Below, one piece after another: positions 25,749 to 34,108 of a stretch of DNA of 64,000 bases (its first letter is position 1; the number at the start of each line of letters is the position of its first letter). Below the pieces are notes generated by a model, which worked only from the letters and a program-made list of their open reading frames with translations, was not told the origin of the DNA and did no database searches. The stretch is taken from positions 2,542,001 to 2,606,000 of the forward strand of contig NZ_CP082271.1 of the NCBI RefSeq assembly GCF_019880365.1, written 5' to 3'. Position numbers and translations under genes: made by a program. Source of the DNA: Pseudomonas sp. DNDY-54 (GTDB lineage: Bacteria > Pseudomonadota > Gammaproteobacteria > Pseudomonadales > Pseudomonadaceae).

Positions 25749-26262
25749 ACGGCAGAGCCAGAATGAGCCCCTCCCCGGATCGAGGGAACACGCCGGTCAA
25801 CGCGGTGATGTTGACCTGATGGGTGATAAGCACAATCGGAGGCGCCGCCGCTGACAGCCCAGCAAGGAACTCGTGCAGTGTCTCGGTCTTGGGAACGTTT
25901 CCCTCTGGTTGCGCAAAAAAGGAATCCAACGCCGCGAAAGGTTCTACGGGTCCCAGTTCCATTTCGTTCGCCGTTTCCAGCGCCCGGCACCAGCGACTGC
26001 TGATTACTCTCGGCTTACTGATTCCTTTCTCGCGAAGTAAGGCACCCCAGCGCTGTGCCTGTGCCCGCCCGGCGCTATCCAAGTTGCGCTGAGTGGCGCA
26101 GTCATCCAGCACGAACCCCGGCGGATCGCCTAAGCCCGGCGCATTGGCGTGGCGTAGCAACAGAACGGCCCGCCCCTCGCGCAACGCCGTCCATACACCG
26201 TCATCCGCAGCACAAAGCCCAAATGCCCATACCATTAACACTAGGGAGAGCGCTGCCCTCAC
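25705..26262 (-). CDS. Exported histidine phosphatase family protein
   Basis: A 185-residue protein with signal peptide RAALSLVLMVWAFGLCAAD and the phosphoglycerate-mutase-like core: LLLRHANAPG with the nucleophile His, then SSRWCRALETA and a late THQVNITAL providing the second His. It resembles SixA/Ais-like periplasmic phosphatases rather than glycolytic mutases. It begins with GTG directly after the stop of a tiny membrane-protein gene (0-base spacing). Substrate unknown. Confidence 0.85.
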   Translation of the reverse strand: MRAALSLVLMVWAFGLCAADDGVWTALREGRAVLLLRHANAPGLGDPPGFVLDDCATQRNLDSAGRAQAQRWGALLREKGISKPRVISSRWCRALETANEMELGPVEPFAALDSFFAQPEGNVPKTETLHEFLAGLSAAAPPIVLITHQVNITALTGVFPRSGEGLILALPFKDRPQVLARISPP

Positions 26263-26454
26263 CTATAGCCGAACCTTGGCGAGGTGGCCGGCGGCGACTA
26301 ACCACATGATCAACCCCACCACTGGCAACAACACGATCACCAAGCTCCATATGATCTTGCGCCCAGTCTCAATGCGGGTGCGCCAGACCTGAACGATGGC
26401 GAAGACATCCGCTGCGATCACAATGAAGGCGAGCAACGCACTCCAGACTTCCAC
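26263..26454 (-). CDS. Tiny two-helix membrane protein (PLD-nuclease N-terminal domain type), copy 2
   Basis: A 63-residue protein with two hydrophobic helices around a basic loop (VWRTRIETGRKIIWSLVIVL), ending LIMWLVAAGHLAK. The W-x(2)-I/V-VLLPVVGLIxW pattern is that of the PLDc_N domain (cardiolipin synthase-like N-terminus) found as a free-standing protein. It starts with GTG 3 bases after the stop of a paralogue with the same layout. Function unknown; membrane-stress roles are speculative. Confidence 0.8.
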   Translation of the reverse strand: MEVWSALLAFIVIAADVFAIVQVWRTRIETGRKIIWSLVIVLLPVVGLIMWLVAAGHLAKVRL

Positions 26455-26457
26455 GCG

Positions 26458-26667
26458 TCACGGCCGAAGGTTACGGTCATCGGGACGGTTACCGCGCGGC
26501 CCCATGATGCCCCAGATGATCAGACCCAAGACCGGCAGGATGACGATCAGCAACACCCAGAGGGCTTTCTTACCAGTGCTGCTATCGCTACGGATGACGC
26601 TGATGATGGCCCAGATATCCAGTGCCAGGATAAGCAGGCCGAAAATACCGCCGAAGGCATCGGTCAT
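26458..26667 (-). CDS. Tiny two-helix membrane protein (PLD-nuclease N-terminal domain type), copy 1
   Basis: A 69-residue protein with two membrane helices separated by SVIRSDSSTGKKALW, then LLIVILPVLGLIIWGIMGPRG, matching the PLDc_N domain. The next gene is a divergent tandem copy. It is the first gene of a short operon ending in the histidine phosphatase, and a 23-base dyad lies immediately upstream. No function assigned. Confidence 0.82.
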   Translation of the reverse strand: MTDAFGGIFGLLILALDIWAIISVIRSDSSTGKKALWVLLIVILPVLGLIIWGIMGPRGNRPDDRNLRP

Positions 26668-26679
26668 GACAAAGCTCCA

Positions 26680-26702
26680 AATTACGGTGTGAGTACGTAA
26701 TT
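26680..26702. promoter_or_regulatory. Dyad immediately upstream of the tandem PLDc_N genes
   Basis: AATTACG and CGTAATT arms (7 bp each, perfect) with a 9-base spacer, 12 bases before the first start codon on the minus strand. It would overlap the promoter or the 5' untranslated leader. Its AT-rich symmetric arms suggest a repressor site; no known consensus recognised. Confidence 0.4.
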
Positions 26703-26741
26703 AGGATGCTTAGGCGGTATGAGGGTTCAGTAGCCGCCCCT

Positions 26742-27425
26742 TTAGTAACCGGCCGGATCAATCGCATCGAAACTTGCGACTGCCTGATGGCCCGTCAAAC
26801 TGGCGCCCTCGCGGACCAGCCCACACGTATGCATGCCGGCCTTACGCGCAGCGTCCAGCTCCTCCACGACATCAGACAGGAACAGTACTTCACCGGCGGG
26901 CAGGCCAATCGAAACGGCGATTTGCGCATAGGATTCGACTTCACGCTTGTGGCCGATGCTCGTATCGAAATAGCCGGAAAACAGCGGCGTCAGATCACCC
27001 GCTTCGGCGCAACCGAAAATGAGCCTTTGCGCCTGAACCGACCCCGACGAATACACATAAAGTGCGTAGCCCTGTTCATGCCAACGCCGCAGCGCCGCAA
27101 CCGCGTCCGGATAAACGTGGCCCTTGAGCTGGCCGGCGCGATAGCCCTCGGCCCAGACCATGCCCTGCAGCGCCTTTAGCGACGTCGCCTTGCGATCGGC
27201 GGCGATCCACCCCAGCAGGATTTCGACGACACGTTCTATATCCGCGTCAGGCTCGCCACTTTCCCGTCGTGCTGCCTCGAGCTGCGTTGCCACGGCGGGC
27301 TCTGTCGCACGGTTGCGCAAGAAGTCTGGCAAATGCTTCTGGGCGTAGGGAAACAGTACATCGAAGACGAAACTCACCGCACTGGTGGTGCCCTCAATGT
27401 CGGTAAGGATGGCTTTGATCGGCAT
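26742..27425 (-). CDS. mtnC: Enolase-phosphatase E1
   Basis: Bifunctional methionine-salvage enzyme turning diketo-5-methylthiopentyl-1-phosphate into the acireductone. The 227 residues carry HAD motif I as LTDIEGTTSAVSFV (first Asp nucleophile), motif II as YSSGSVQAQ, and motif III/IV around HKREVESYAQI and FLSDVVEELDAA. The ATG at 27425 has GGAGG 7 bases upstream, better than the TTG two codons earlier, and it shares one base with the mtnD stop (TGATG). Confidence 0.96.
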   Translation of the reverse strand: MPIKAILTDIEGTTSAVSFVFDVLFPYAQKHLPDFLRNRATEPAVATQLEAARRESGEPDADIERVVEILLGWIAADRKATSLKALQGMVWAEGYRAGQLKGHVYPDAVAALRRWHEQGYALYVYSSGSVQAQRLIFGCAEAGDLTPLFSGYFDTSIGHKREVESYAQIAVSIGLPAGEVLFLSDVVEELDAARKAGMHTCGLVREGASLTGHQAVASFDAIDPAGY

Positions 27426-27973
27426 CAGCAATCCTCCAGCCGGGGAAACCGACCGGCAATCTCTTCACCGGTAAACTGCGCAACCCAGCCCTCGGGGTTA
27501 TTGAACAGCCGAATAGCGACGAAGTGGGGATTCTCACCCATGTCGAACCAGTGCTTGGTACCGGCCGGGACCGAGATCAGGTCATTCTTCTCACAAAGGA
27601 CCGCGTACACCCTGTCCTCGATGTGCAGGGTAAACAGCCCGCGACCCGCGACGAAGAAGCGCACTTCGTCCTCAGCATGGCGATGCTCTTCAAGGAATTT
27701 CGCTCGTAGTTCGGTCTTCTGCGGATGGTCGCGAGTCAGGCTGATTACGTCGACGGTGACATAGCCACGCTCGCTCATGAGTCGATCGATCTGCGGACGA
27801 TACGCAGCAATCACCTCATCGGAACTGGCGCCCGCGCCGATAGGTGCACTGGCCTCCCATCGCTCGAGGTGCACGCCGACCTCGGCCAATGTAGCGGCGA
27901 TGTCGTCGAGGTGAGTGAGGACTTTGAGTGGCTGCTCTGGAACGCTGTCCTGATAAACGCTGAGGATGCTCAT
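27425..27973 (-). CDS. mtnD: Acireductone dioxygenase
   Basis: Cupin enzyme that oxidises the acireductone to the keto-acid precursor of methionine (Fe form) or to other products (Ni form). The 182 residues contain the metal ligands His97, His99 and Glu103 (EEHRHAEDEVRFF) and His141 (GTKHWFD). Translationally coupled to mtnC. A GC-rich hairpin (27987-28001) lies in the 78-base gap after mtnB. Confidence 0.96.
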   Translation of the reverse strand: MSILSVYQDSVPEQPLKVLTHLDDIAATLAEVGVHLERWEASAPIGAGASSDEVIAAYRPQIDRLMSERGYVTVDVISLTRDHPQKTELRAKFLEEHRHAEDEVRFFVAGRGLFTLHIEDRVYAVLCEKNDLISVPAGTKHWFDMGENPHFVAIRLFNNPEGWVAQFTGEEIAGRFPRLEDC

Positions 27974-27986
27974 GTGTAGTCTCCGG

Positions 27987-28001
27987 CCGGGGTAACCCCG
28001 G
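27987..28001 (-). other. Small hairpin between mtnB and mtnD
   Basis: CCGGGG and CCCCGG arms with a 3-base loop, 14 bases before the mtnD start codon on the minus strand. It has no T-run and probably shapes mRNA stability or mtnD translation rather than terminating. Confidence 0.4.
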
Positions 28002-28051
28002 TTTCTAGTCTTCTATTCGGGCACGTATGGCGTGCATTGACAGTCTCGCGC

Positions 28052-28672
28052 TCAGATTCGCTGCAACATGCGCATCTTCAGCTCACACTCGAAGAGAAAC
28101 TCGAACGCCTCGATCTGACGCAGTGCGTCGCCCATCTCCCGGCCCCAGGTGTAAAGGCCATGCCCACGAATCAGGTAGCCCACACAATCGGAGTGTTCTT
28201 CCAGCCACGGTTGAACGCGAGCAGCAAGTTGCTGGATATCCTGGTCGTTGTCGAATATCGGCACGATCACCTGTGATTCGTGGGTTGCGATACCGCTGAA
28301 TGCCTTCTGCAGCTCGTAATCAGAAAAAACCAGCGAGTCACCCAGGCACAGACGCGAAAGGACGGTCGCGTTGACGGAGTGCGTATGCAGCACGGCGCCG
28401 ACCTCGGGACACCAACGATACAACTGGGTATGCAACAACGTTTCAGCAGACGGCTTCTTACCGTCTTCCAGGCTACGACCGTCCATATCGACGGCAAGCA
28501 GATCATCAGTCGTCAGCAGGCCCTTGTGCTTTCCAGACACCGTCAACAAGGCTTCGGAACGGCTCAGGCGTGCCGAATAATTGCTACTGGTAGCGGGCGA
28601 CCAACCGCGGCCATAGAGAAATCGACCCGCGTCGATGATGGCCTGCGATAAGCGTTCACGTGTTGCTGTCAT
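28052..28672 (-). CDS. mtnB: Methylthioribulose-1-phosphate dehydratase
   Basis: Class II aldolase-family zinc enzyme of methionine salvage. ATG 28672 yields 206 residues. The N-terminal GWSPATSSNYSARL, phosphate-binding TVSGKHKG, catalytic-region KPSAETLLHTQLY and metal ligands in VLHTHSVNATVLS plus a late His in IRGHGLYTWG are visible. The start overlaps the stop of the upstream MFS gene (ATGA), so the transporter and mtnB are coupled. Confidence 0.96.
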   Translation of the reverse strand: MTATRERLSQAIIDAGRFLYGRGWSPATSSNYSARLSRSEALLTVSGKHKGLLTTDDLLAVDMDGRSLEDGKKPSAETLLHTQLYRWCPEVGAVLHTHSVNATVLSRLCLGDSLVFSDYELQKAFSGIATHESQVIVPIFDNDQDIQQLAARVQPWLEEHSDCVGYLIRGHGLYTWGREMGDALRQIEAFEFLFECELKMRMLQRI

Positions 28673-29817
28673 GCCCGGTTCTCCTGCTTGGGGACGGCAA
28701 TGATAACGGCTGCCGCCAGCGCGGCCAGGCTGGCGATAGCAAAGGTCCAAAGCGGACCAAGGCTGGCCCAACTGTAGCCGGAGTAAAGCGCACCCAGCGC
28801 GCCACCGACGCCGGCGAGCGTGGCGTACAGCGCCTGGCCCTGGCCTTGCTGGCGGTGACCAAAGCTGCGTTGCACGAAATGAATCGCCGCCGCATGAAAG
28901 CTACCGAAAGTGGCGGCATGCATTAATTGCGCAATCAGCAGCACGGCTAGATGGTCGGCCAGCGTACCCAGAATCAACCAGCGTATCGCCGCCAACATGA
29001 AGCTCGCCACCAGCACCTGACGCAACGAAAAGCGCGCCAGCAGCGGAGCCATTACCAGAAAAAGCAGGATTTCAGCGACCACACCCAGCGCCCATAACAA
29101 CCCGATAGTGCCTCGGCCATAACCAAGCGCTTCGAGATGGATCGAGAAGAAGGTGTAATACGGGCCGTGGCTGGCCTGCATCAGCCCGACGCAAATGAAG
29201 AATGCGAATACACCGGGCTGCCGCAACTGACGTAGAAAGCCGCCGTTACCGTCCAGCTCCGGCCGCTGTTCCGGCGTAGCGTTGGGCACCCAGGCACTGC
29301 TGATAACAATGCCGGTCATCACTGCCATCACCGCCACGGGGTAGATGCCCAGGCCGAGGCGTTCCATCAGCGTGCCCAGGCCCACCACCGCAAGGATGAA
29401 GCCGATACTGCCCCACAGCCGGATCTGGCTGTAGCGTGAGGCCTGCTCGCGCAGGTGCGCCAGGGTGATCACCTCAAATTGGGGCAGTACCGCGTGCCAG
29501 AAGAACGCGTGCAATGCCATCACCAGCGCCAGCCAGGCGTAGCTCTTGCTATAGAAAATCAGGCTGAAGGAGAGCAGCGTACAAAGGGCACCGATGCGGA
29601 CAATTAACAGACGCTGGCCGGTGGCGTCGCCGAGCCAGCCCCACAAGTTTGGCGCCAGGCACCGCATCAGCATTGGAATCGCAACGAGCTCACCAATGCG
29701 CTCGGCTGAGAAACCGAGATGATCGAAGTACAGGCCAAGAAACGGCGCGGTTGAACCAAGCAGCGCAAAGTAGAACAGATAGAAGCCGGACAACCGCCAG
29801 TAGGGCAAGCCCGTCAT
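28669..29817 (-). CDS. MFS transporter of the methionine-salvage cluster
   Basis: Twelve-helix major facilitator of the PPP-transporter/HcaT-like group (382 residues): YWRLSGFYLFYFALLGSTAP at the start, PNLWGWLGDATGQR between helices 2 and 3, and a similar second half. The 4-base overlap with mtnB suggests a role in import or export of a methylthioribose-type or related compound, but the family also moves aromatic acids and sugars. Substrate is inference only. Confidence 0.88.
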   Translation of the reverse strand: MTGLPYWRLSGFYLFYFALLGSTAPFLGLYFDHLGFSAERIGELVAIPMLMRCLAPNLWGWLGDATGQRLLIVRIGALCTLLSFSLIFYSKSYAWLALVMALHAFFWHAVLPQFEVITLAHLREQASRYSQIRLWGSIGFILAVVGLGTLMERLGLGIYPVAVMAVMTGIVISSAWVPNATPEQRPELDGNGGFLRQLRQPGVFAFFICVGLMQASHGPYYTFFSIHLEALGYGRGTIGLLWALGVVAEILLFLVMAPLLARFSLRQVLVASFMLAAIRWLILGTLADHLAVLLIAQLMHAATFGSFHAAAIHFVQRSFGHRQQGQGQALYATLAGVGGALGALYSGYSWASLGPLWTFAIASLAALAAAVIIAVPKQENRA

Positions 29818-29889
29818 GAGCTACGCGCACCATGCTGCAAGCGATAAACCATCGGACGCACTCCGTACGGCTTGAAGTGGGCCCGCAGC

Positions 29890-30981
29890 TTAAAGCTGTC
29901 CCAGCACTGGCGTTCCCACCAGCACATCGGCGTTCTGCCCGCGATGACGCAGCAGATGATCCAGCAGGACGATGGCCATCATGGCCTCGGCGATCGGCGT
30001 AGCGCGAATGCCCACGCAAGGATCGTGGCGACCTTTCGTGATGATATCCACCGGATTGCCATCGATATCGATCGAGCAACCCGGCGTTGTAATGCTGGAC
30101 GTCGGTTTGAGCGCCAGATGCGCGACGATTGGCTGACCGGAAGATATGCCACCTAGCACGCCTCCGGCGTTGTTCGACAGGAAACCGTCCGGACTCATCT
30201 CGTCACGATGCTCAGTACCGCGCTGAGCCACGCTGGCGAAGCCGGCACCAATTTCCACGCCCTTGACGGCGTTGATGCTCATCAGGGCGTGGGCCAGGTC
30301 TGCATCCAGCCGATCGAATATCGGTTCGCCAAGGCCAGGTGGTACGCCTTCGGCGACCACGGAAATCTTCGCACCGACGGAATCCTGATCACGACGCAGC
30401 TGATCCATGTAGGCCTCTAGCTCTGGAACCTTGTCTGGATCAGGACTGAAAAAAGCGTTCTGCTCGACGCTGTCCCAGGTCTTGAATGGGATCTCGATCG
30501 GGCCGAGCTGACTCATGTAGCCGCGCACCTGAATACCCATGGTCATCAAGTATTTTTTGGCAATGGCGCCCGCAGCGACGCGCATCGCCGTCTCACGCGC
30601 CGAGCTGCGTCCGCCGCCGCGGTAATCGCGCAACCCGTATTTATGGTGATAGCTGTAGTCGGCATGGGCGGGACGGAACTGGTCCTTGATCGCGGAGTAA
30701 TCCTTGGATTTCTGATCGGTGTTGCGGATCAACAAGCCGATCGGGCAGCCCGTGGTACGCCCTTCAAACACACCGGAGAGAATCTCGACTTCGTCCGCTT
30801 CCTGGCGCTGGGTGGTGTGCCGACTGGTACCTGGCTTGCGACGGTCGAGGTCTCGCTGCAGGTCTGCAACGCTCAGCTCCAATCCCGGAGGGCAACCGTC
30901 GACAATGGCGACCAGCGCTGGGCCATGGCTTTCGCCAGCGGTGGTGACGGTGAACAGCTTGCCATATGTGTTGCCGGACAT
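29890..30981 (-). CDS. aroC: Chorismate synthase
   Basis: Last step of the shikimate pathway, converting EPSP to chorismate with reduced flavin. The 363 residues carry all three family signatures: GESHGPALVAIVDGCPPGL, GGGRSSARETAMRVAAGA, and the late DPCVGIRATPIAEAMMA. Start MSGNTYGKLFTVTTAGESHG is typical. It stands alone, divergent from the exported hydrolase. Confidence 0.97.
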   Translation of the reverse strand: MSGNTYGKLFTVTTAGESHGPALVAIVDGCPPGLELSVADLQRDLDRRKPGTSRHTTQRQEADEVEILSGVFEGRTTGCPIGLLIRNTDQKSKDYSAIKDQFRPAHADYSYHHKYGLRDYRGGGRSSARETAMRVAAGAIAKKYLMTMGIQVRGYMSQLGPIEIPFKTWDSVEQNAFFSPDPDKVPELEAYMDQLRRDQDSVGAKISVVAEGVPPGLGEPIFDRLDADLAHALMSINAVKGVEIGAGFASVAQRGTEHRDEMSPDGFLSNNAGGVLGGISSGQPIVAHLALKPTSSITTPGCSIDIDGNPVDIITKGRHDPCVGIRATPIAEAMMAIVLLDHLLRHRGQNADVLVGTPVLGQL

Positions 30982-31136
30982 GCAGGGCGCTCCGCAATCG
31001 ACCTAAACAGGGGCCGCGAGTATACCCGAGCTGCTACCGGTTTCACTGCTTCCAGTGGCAGCGCATACTGCCGGCCGGCGAACCAACGGGCTCGCCTCTC
31101 GTCCAACCCGCTCCGCCGACGGTTGTATTCCTGCCC

Positions 31137-32102
31137 ATGCGTCTGCTTCTTCTTATTGCTTTCCTCGCCATGCTCGCGCCACATGTACAGGCCCAAACGC
31201 TGCTGAACCAGACGATATCCGTGCAGGTGCCGGACGGCCGTCTGTATGGCAGCCTCTTGCTGCCGAAAACCAACGAACCCTTGCCGGTTGCGCTGCTGAT
31301 CGCCGGGTCGGGCCCTACCGACCGCAATGGCAACAATCCCTTGGGCCGCAACGATAGCCTCAAGCGCTTGGCGCAAGCCCTTGCGAAGCACGGAATCGCC
31401 AGTCTGCGTTATGACAAGCGAGGCGTTGGCCAAAGCCTGGCGACAGCGCCGGACGAACGTCGGCTGAGCGTAAACGACTATGTCAGTGATGCAGCCGCCT
31501 GGGCACGGCTATTGAAGGCAGACCCGCGCTTTTCAGATGTAGTGTTGATCGGCCACAGTGAAGGCGCATTGATCGCCAGCCTGGCTGCCCCGTCGGTCGA
31601 TCCAGCTGCACTGATCATGCTTGCAGGCAGTGGCCGGCGTATTGACGTTTTACTTCGCGAACAACTTCAGGGCCGTCTGTCGCCGCCACTGCTGGCAACC
31701 GCTCATTACTTGATCGATGAACTCAACGCGGGACGTCCTCACGAGCAGGTACCTGACGCGCTACATGTGCTGTTTCGTCCCAGCGTGCAGCCCTATCTGA
31801 TTTCACTGTTCCAGCAGGACCCGGCGAGCGCTTTCGCTAAAACGACCGCACCGGCGCTGATCATCCAGGGCACACATGATATTCAGGTCGGACAAGCGGA
31901 CGCCGAAGCACTGCTGCGTGCGCGAGAGGACGCCGAACTGGCTCTCATACCAGGGATGAACCATGTGTTGCGCATCGTTTCAACGGACCATGACGCGCAA
32001 ACCGCGTCCTACAATCACCCCGAGCTGCCTATCGCCCACGCACTGACAGAGCGCATCAGCCGGTTTCTACGCAAGCATGGCTTATTGCCAGCCTCCAGCT
32101 AG
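31137..32102 (+). CDS. Exported alpha/beta hydrolase
   Basis: Serine hydrolase of 321 residues with signal peptide LLLLIAFLAMLAPHVQAQ. After an N-terminal beta region (SVQVPDGRLYGSLLLPK) come the oxyanion-side AGSGPTDRNGNNP, the nucleophile elbow GHSEGALIAS, an acidic residue region IIQGTHDIQVG and the late His in PGMNHVLR. ATG 31137 fits the signal peptide; the frame extends upstream to 30966 without support. Peptidase/esterase-like, substrate unknown. Confidence 0.88.
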   Translation: MRLLLLIAFLAMLAPHVQAQTLLNQTISVQVPDGRLYGSLLLPKTNEPLPVALLIAGSGPTDRNGNNPLGRNDSLKRLAQALAKHGIASLRYDKRGVGQSLATAPDERRLSVNDYVSDAAAWARLLKADPRFSDVVLIGHSEGALIASLAAPSVDPAALIMLAGSGRRIDVLLREQLQGRLSPPLLATAHYLIDELNAGRPHEQVPDALHVLFRPSVQPYLISLFQQDPASAFAKTTAPALIIQGTHDIQVGQADAEALLRAREDAELALIPGMNHVLRIVSTDHDAQTASYNHPELPIAHALTERISRFLRKHGLLPASS

Positions 32103-32173
32103 CCGACCGTCGGCCGATACCTTGCATGCCAGCCGCAACGACTGATGACTACGCAAGGGTTCAGGACGCCAGC

Positions 32174-32962
32174 ATGACCGACAGCTCCCCTTCTCCCAAC
32201 GGCAACGAAGCCCTAACGCCGGATACGCCACAGGCGCATCCGTGGGCTGCTTTGGCGCCGGATCGGTTTCGACTGGTGCGCCTGTCGCCATTGCCAACCG
32301 ATCGAGATACCGGCCCGCGGCCGTTGAGGTTCGTGGAATTGGCGCAAGCCGAACGGCATACACCGCAGCAGAGCGTGCTGAAGCTGTTTGTGCGATTGCC
32401 GGGTCAGGTTGTGTCAAAGAAGCACAATGTTCTCGAGGTTTGGGCGGATCATCGAGCCAAAGAGGTCCGCTTCGGTCCCGATACGGGACTGCATATGGAG
32501 CCGGCCAACCGCGGTCTTGGACGGTTTCTGCTGGCGCAGGGTGCAGTTTGGGCGCAGAAACGATGGGCACACTATCTCGTGGAAGGTGGCGCGCTGTCCG
32601 CTAAGGACATCACCAGCGAAGAGATGCGCTTACGACGCGATCATTGCCTGCTGAGTCAGGGCTTCGATGTGCAGTATCCGGAGCCTCAGCAGCTCAAGGC
32701 GACTTATGGCGCGCCCCGGGTAAGCACGCTGCGGCCCGATTGGAATACCGACAAGGTACAAATCATCGAGCTGAAGGAAGCGGCCGCCATGCTCGAACAG
32801 GCAGATCGCAACCTGCTGGAGCAGGACAACAAGATCCGGGACATTCAGGAGCGCCTGAGCCGGTTTCGCCGGGAGGACGGCACCCTCAGGTTCACCATCG
32901 CCTGCCTTATCGCGTTCGCACTATTCCAAGCAGGGCTGCTGATCTGGATTGCGACCCGCTGA
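32174..32962 (+). CDS. Conserved hypothetical protein with coiled coil and C-terminal membrane anchor
   Basis: No function recognised. The 262 residues open with a Pro/Ser-rich tail, then a folded domain (about 40-170) with GRFLLAQGAVWAQKRW in its centre, a Gln/Glu-rich heptad segment AAMLEQADRNLLEQDNKI and a single C-terminal hydrophobic helix (TIACLIAFALFQAGLLIWI). This is a tail-anchored layout facing the cytoplasm. A start at 32126 is possible. Its position between the aroC/hydrolase pair and prmB is shared with Pseudomonas, so it is a conserved gene. Confidence 0.8.
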   Translation: MTDSSPSPNGNEALTPDTPQAHPWAALAPDRFRLVRLSPLPTDRDTGPRPLRFVELAQAERHTPQQSVLKLFVRLPGQVVSKKHNVLEVWADHRAKEVRFGPDTGLHMEPANRGLGRFLLAQGAVWAQKRWAHYLVEGGALSAKDITSEEMRLRRDHCLLSQGFDVQYPEPQQLKATYGAPRVSTLRPDWNTDKVQIIELKEAAAMLEQADRNLLEQDNKIRDIQERLSRFRREDGTLRFTIACLIAFALFQAGLLIWIATR

Positions 32963-32990
32963 TTGCTAATGCCGCCTGGTGAGTGGCGGC

Positions 32991-33920
32991 TTACCCTGCT
33001 GAGCGTTTTAGCCGCTCGCGAAACAGGGCCTGATGCTCGAGGCACTGGCTCGCAGCGAGCAGAAATACACCATGTCCGCCTTCTGTGAAATCAAGCCAGG
33101 TGAAGTCCACCTCGGGGTACAGCGCTTCTACATGCACCTGACTGTTGCCGACCTCGACGATCAGGTTGCCGGTCTCGCTCAGGTGATCTGCCGCTTCGGC
33201 GAGCATGCGCCGTACCAGATCCAGACCGTCGTCGCCGCAGGCCAGCCCCATTGCCGGCTCATGATGATATTCATCAGGCATGTCGGCGAAGTCTTCCGCA
33301 TCGACGTAGGGTGGGTTGGAGACAATGAGATCAAATCGCTGCTTAGGCAAGCCGTCAAAACCGTCGCTCTGCACGGTATACACCCGGTCTTCCAAGCCAT
33401 GCAGTTCGATATTACGGTTGGCCACTTCAAGCGCGTCATAAGACAGATCGGCCAACACCACGTCGGCATCGAGAAACTCGTATGCGCAGGCGATACCGAT
33501 GCAACCGGAGCCGGTGCATAAATCGAGAATCCGGGCGGGACTTTGCGCAAGCCATGGTTCGAAGCGTCGCTCGATCAGCTGACCGATCGGTGAGCGCGGG
33601 ATCAGCACACGTTCGTCAACGATGAACGGAAGCCCGCAGAACCACGCCTGGCCCAGCAAATAAGCAGTTGGAACGCGTTGCTCGATCCGCTGCCGAAGCA
33701 GACCCTGCAAATGTTCACACTCGTCGTCTTCAAGACGACAATCAAGATAGCTATCCGCCATTTCCCATGGCAAATGCAGAGCGCCGAGCACCAACTGGCG
33801 CGCCTCATCCCAGGCGTTGTCCGTGCCGTGGCCGAAGAACAGTTGCTCGGCTTGGAAACGGCTGACGGCCCAACGAATGTAATCGCGCAAGGTGCGCAAG
33901 CGGGAAGGCGAAGCAGTCAC
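32991..33920 (-). CDS. prmB: Ribosomal protein L3 N5-glutamine methyltransferase
   Basis: SAM-dependent enzyme methylating a glutamine of ribosomal protein L3. The 309 residues have an N-terminal helical domain (LRDYIRWAVSRF), SAM motif I LDLCTGSGCIGIA near 150, and the glutamine-methylase signature LIVSNPPYVDAEDFADMP. The VDERVLIPRSPIGQLIE loop matches PrmB more than PrmC, and its position next to a Smr/folE block agrees. Confidence 0.94.
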   Translation of the reverse strand: MTASPSRLRTLRDYIRWAVSRFQAEQLFFGHGTDNAWDEARQLVLGALHLPWEMADSYLDCRLEDDECEHLQGLLRQRIEQRVPTAYLLGQAWFCGLPFIVDERVLIPRSPIGQLIERRFEPWLAQSPARILDLCTGSGCIGIACAYEFLDADVVLADLSYDALEVANRNIELHGLEDRVYTVQSDGFDGLPKQRFDLIVSNPPYVDAEDFADMPDEYHHEPAMGLACGDDGLDLVRRMLAEAADHLSETGNLIVEVGNSQVHVEALYPEVDFTWLDFTEGGHGVFLLAASQCLEHQALFRERLKRSAG

Positions 33921-34008
33921 GGCGGCATCTCCTATTAAAAGCGCGGAAGTTTAGCCGATGCCCGGACGACTTTCTCAGCAGATGTAGCGTGCCAATGCGC
34001 CGTTGCCT

Positions 34009-34022
34009 GATTACTGGTAATC
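34009..34022. promoter_or_regulatory. Palindrome upstream of the isochorismatase-family gene
   Basis: GATTAC-TG-GTAATC, perfect 6-bp arms with a 2-base centre, 87 bases before the start at 34109 and 89 bases before prmB on the other side. A divergent regulator could bind here. No known consensus. Confidence 0.35.
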
Positions 34023-34108
34023 CCGGAGGCGAAATCATCATCTTGGGCGGTTCACATATCGGTCATCTGGCGCCACAATCAGGCCCCTCTCAAAACAAGG
34101 AGTCAGTC

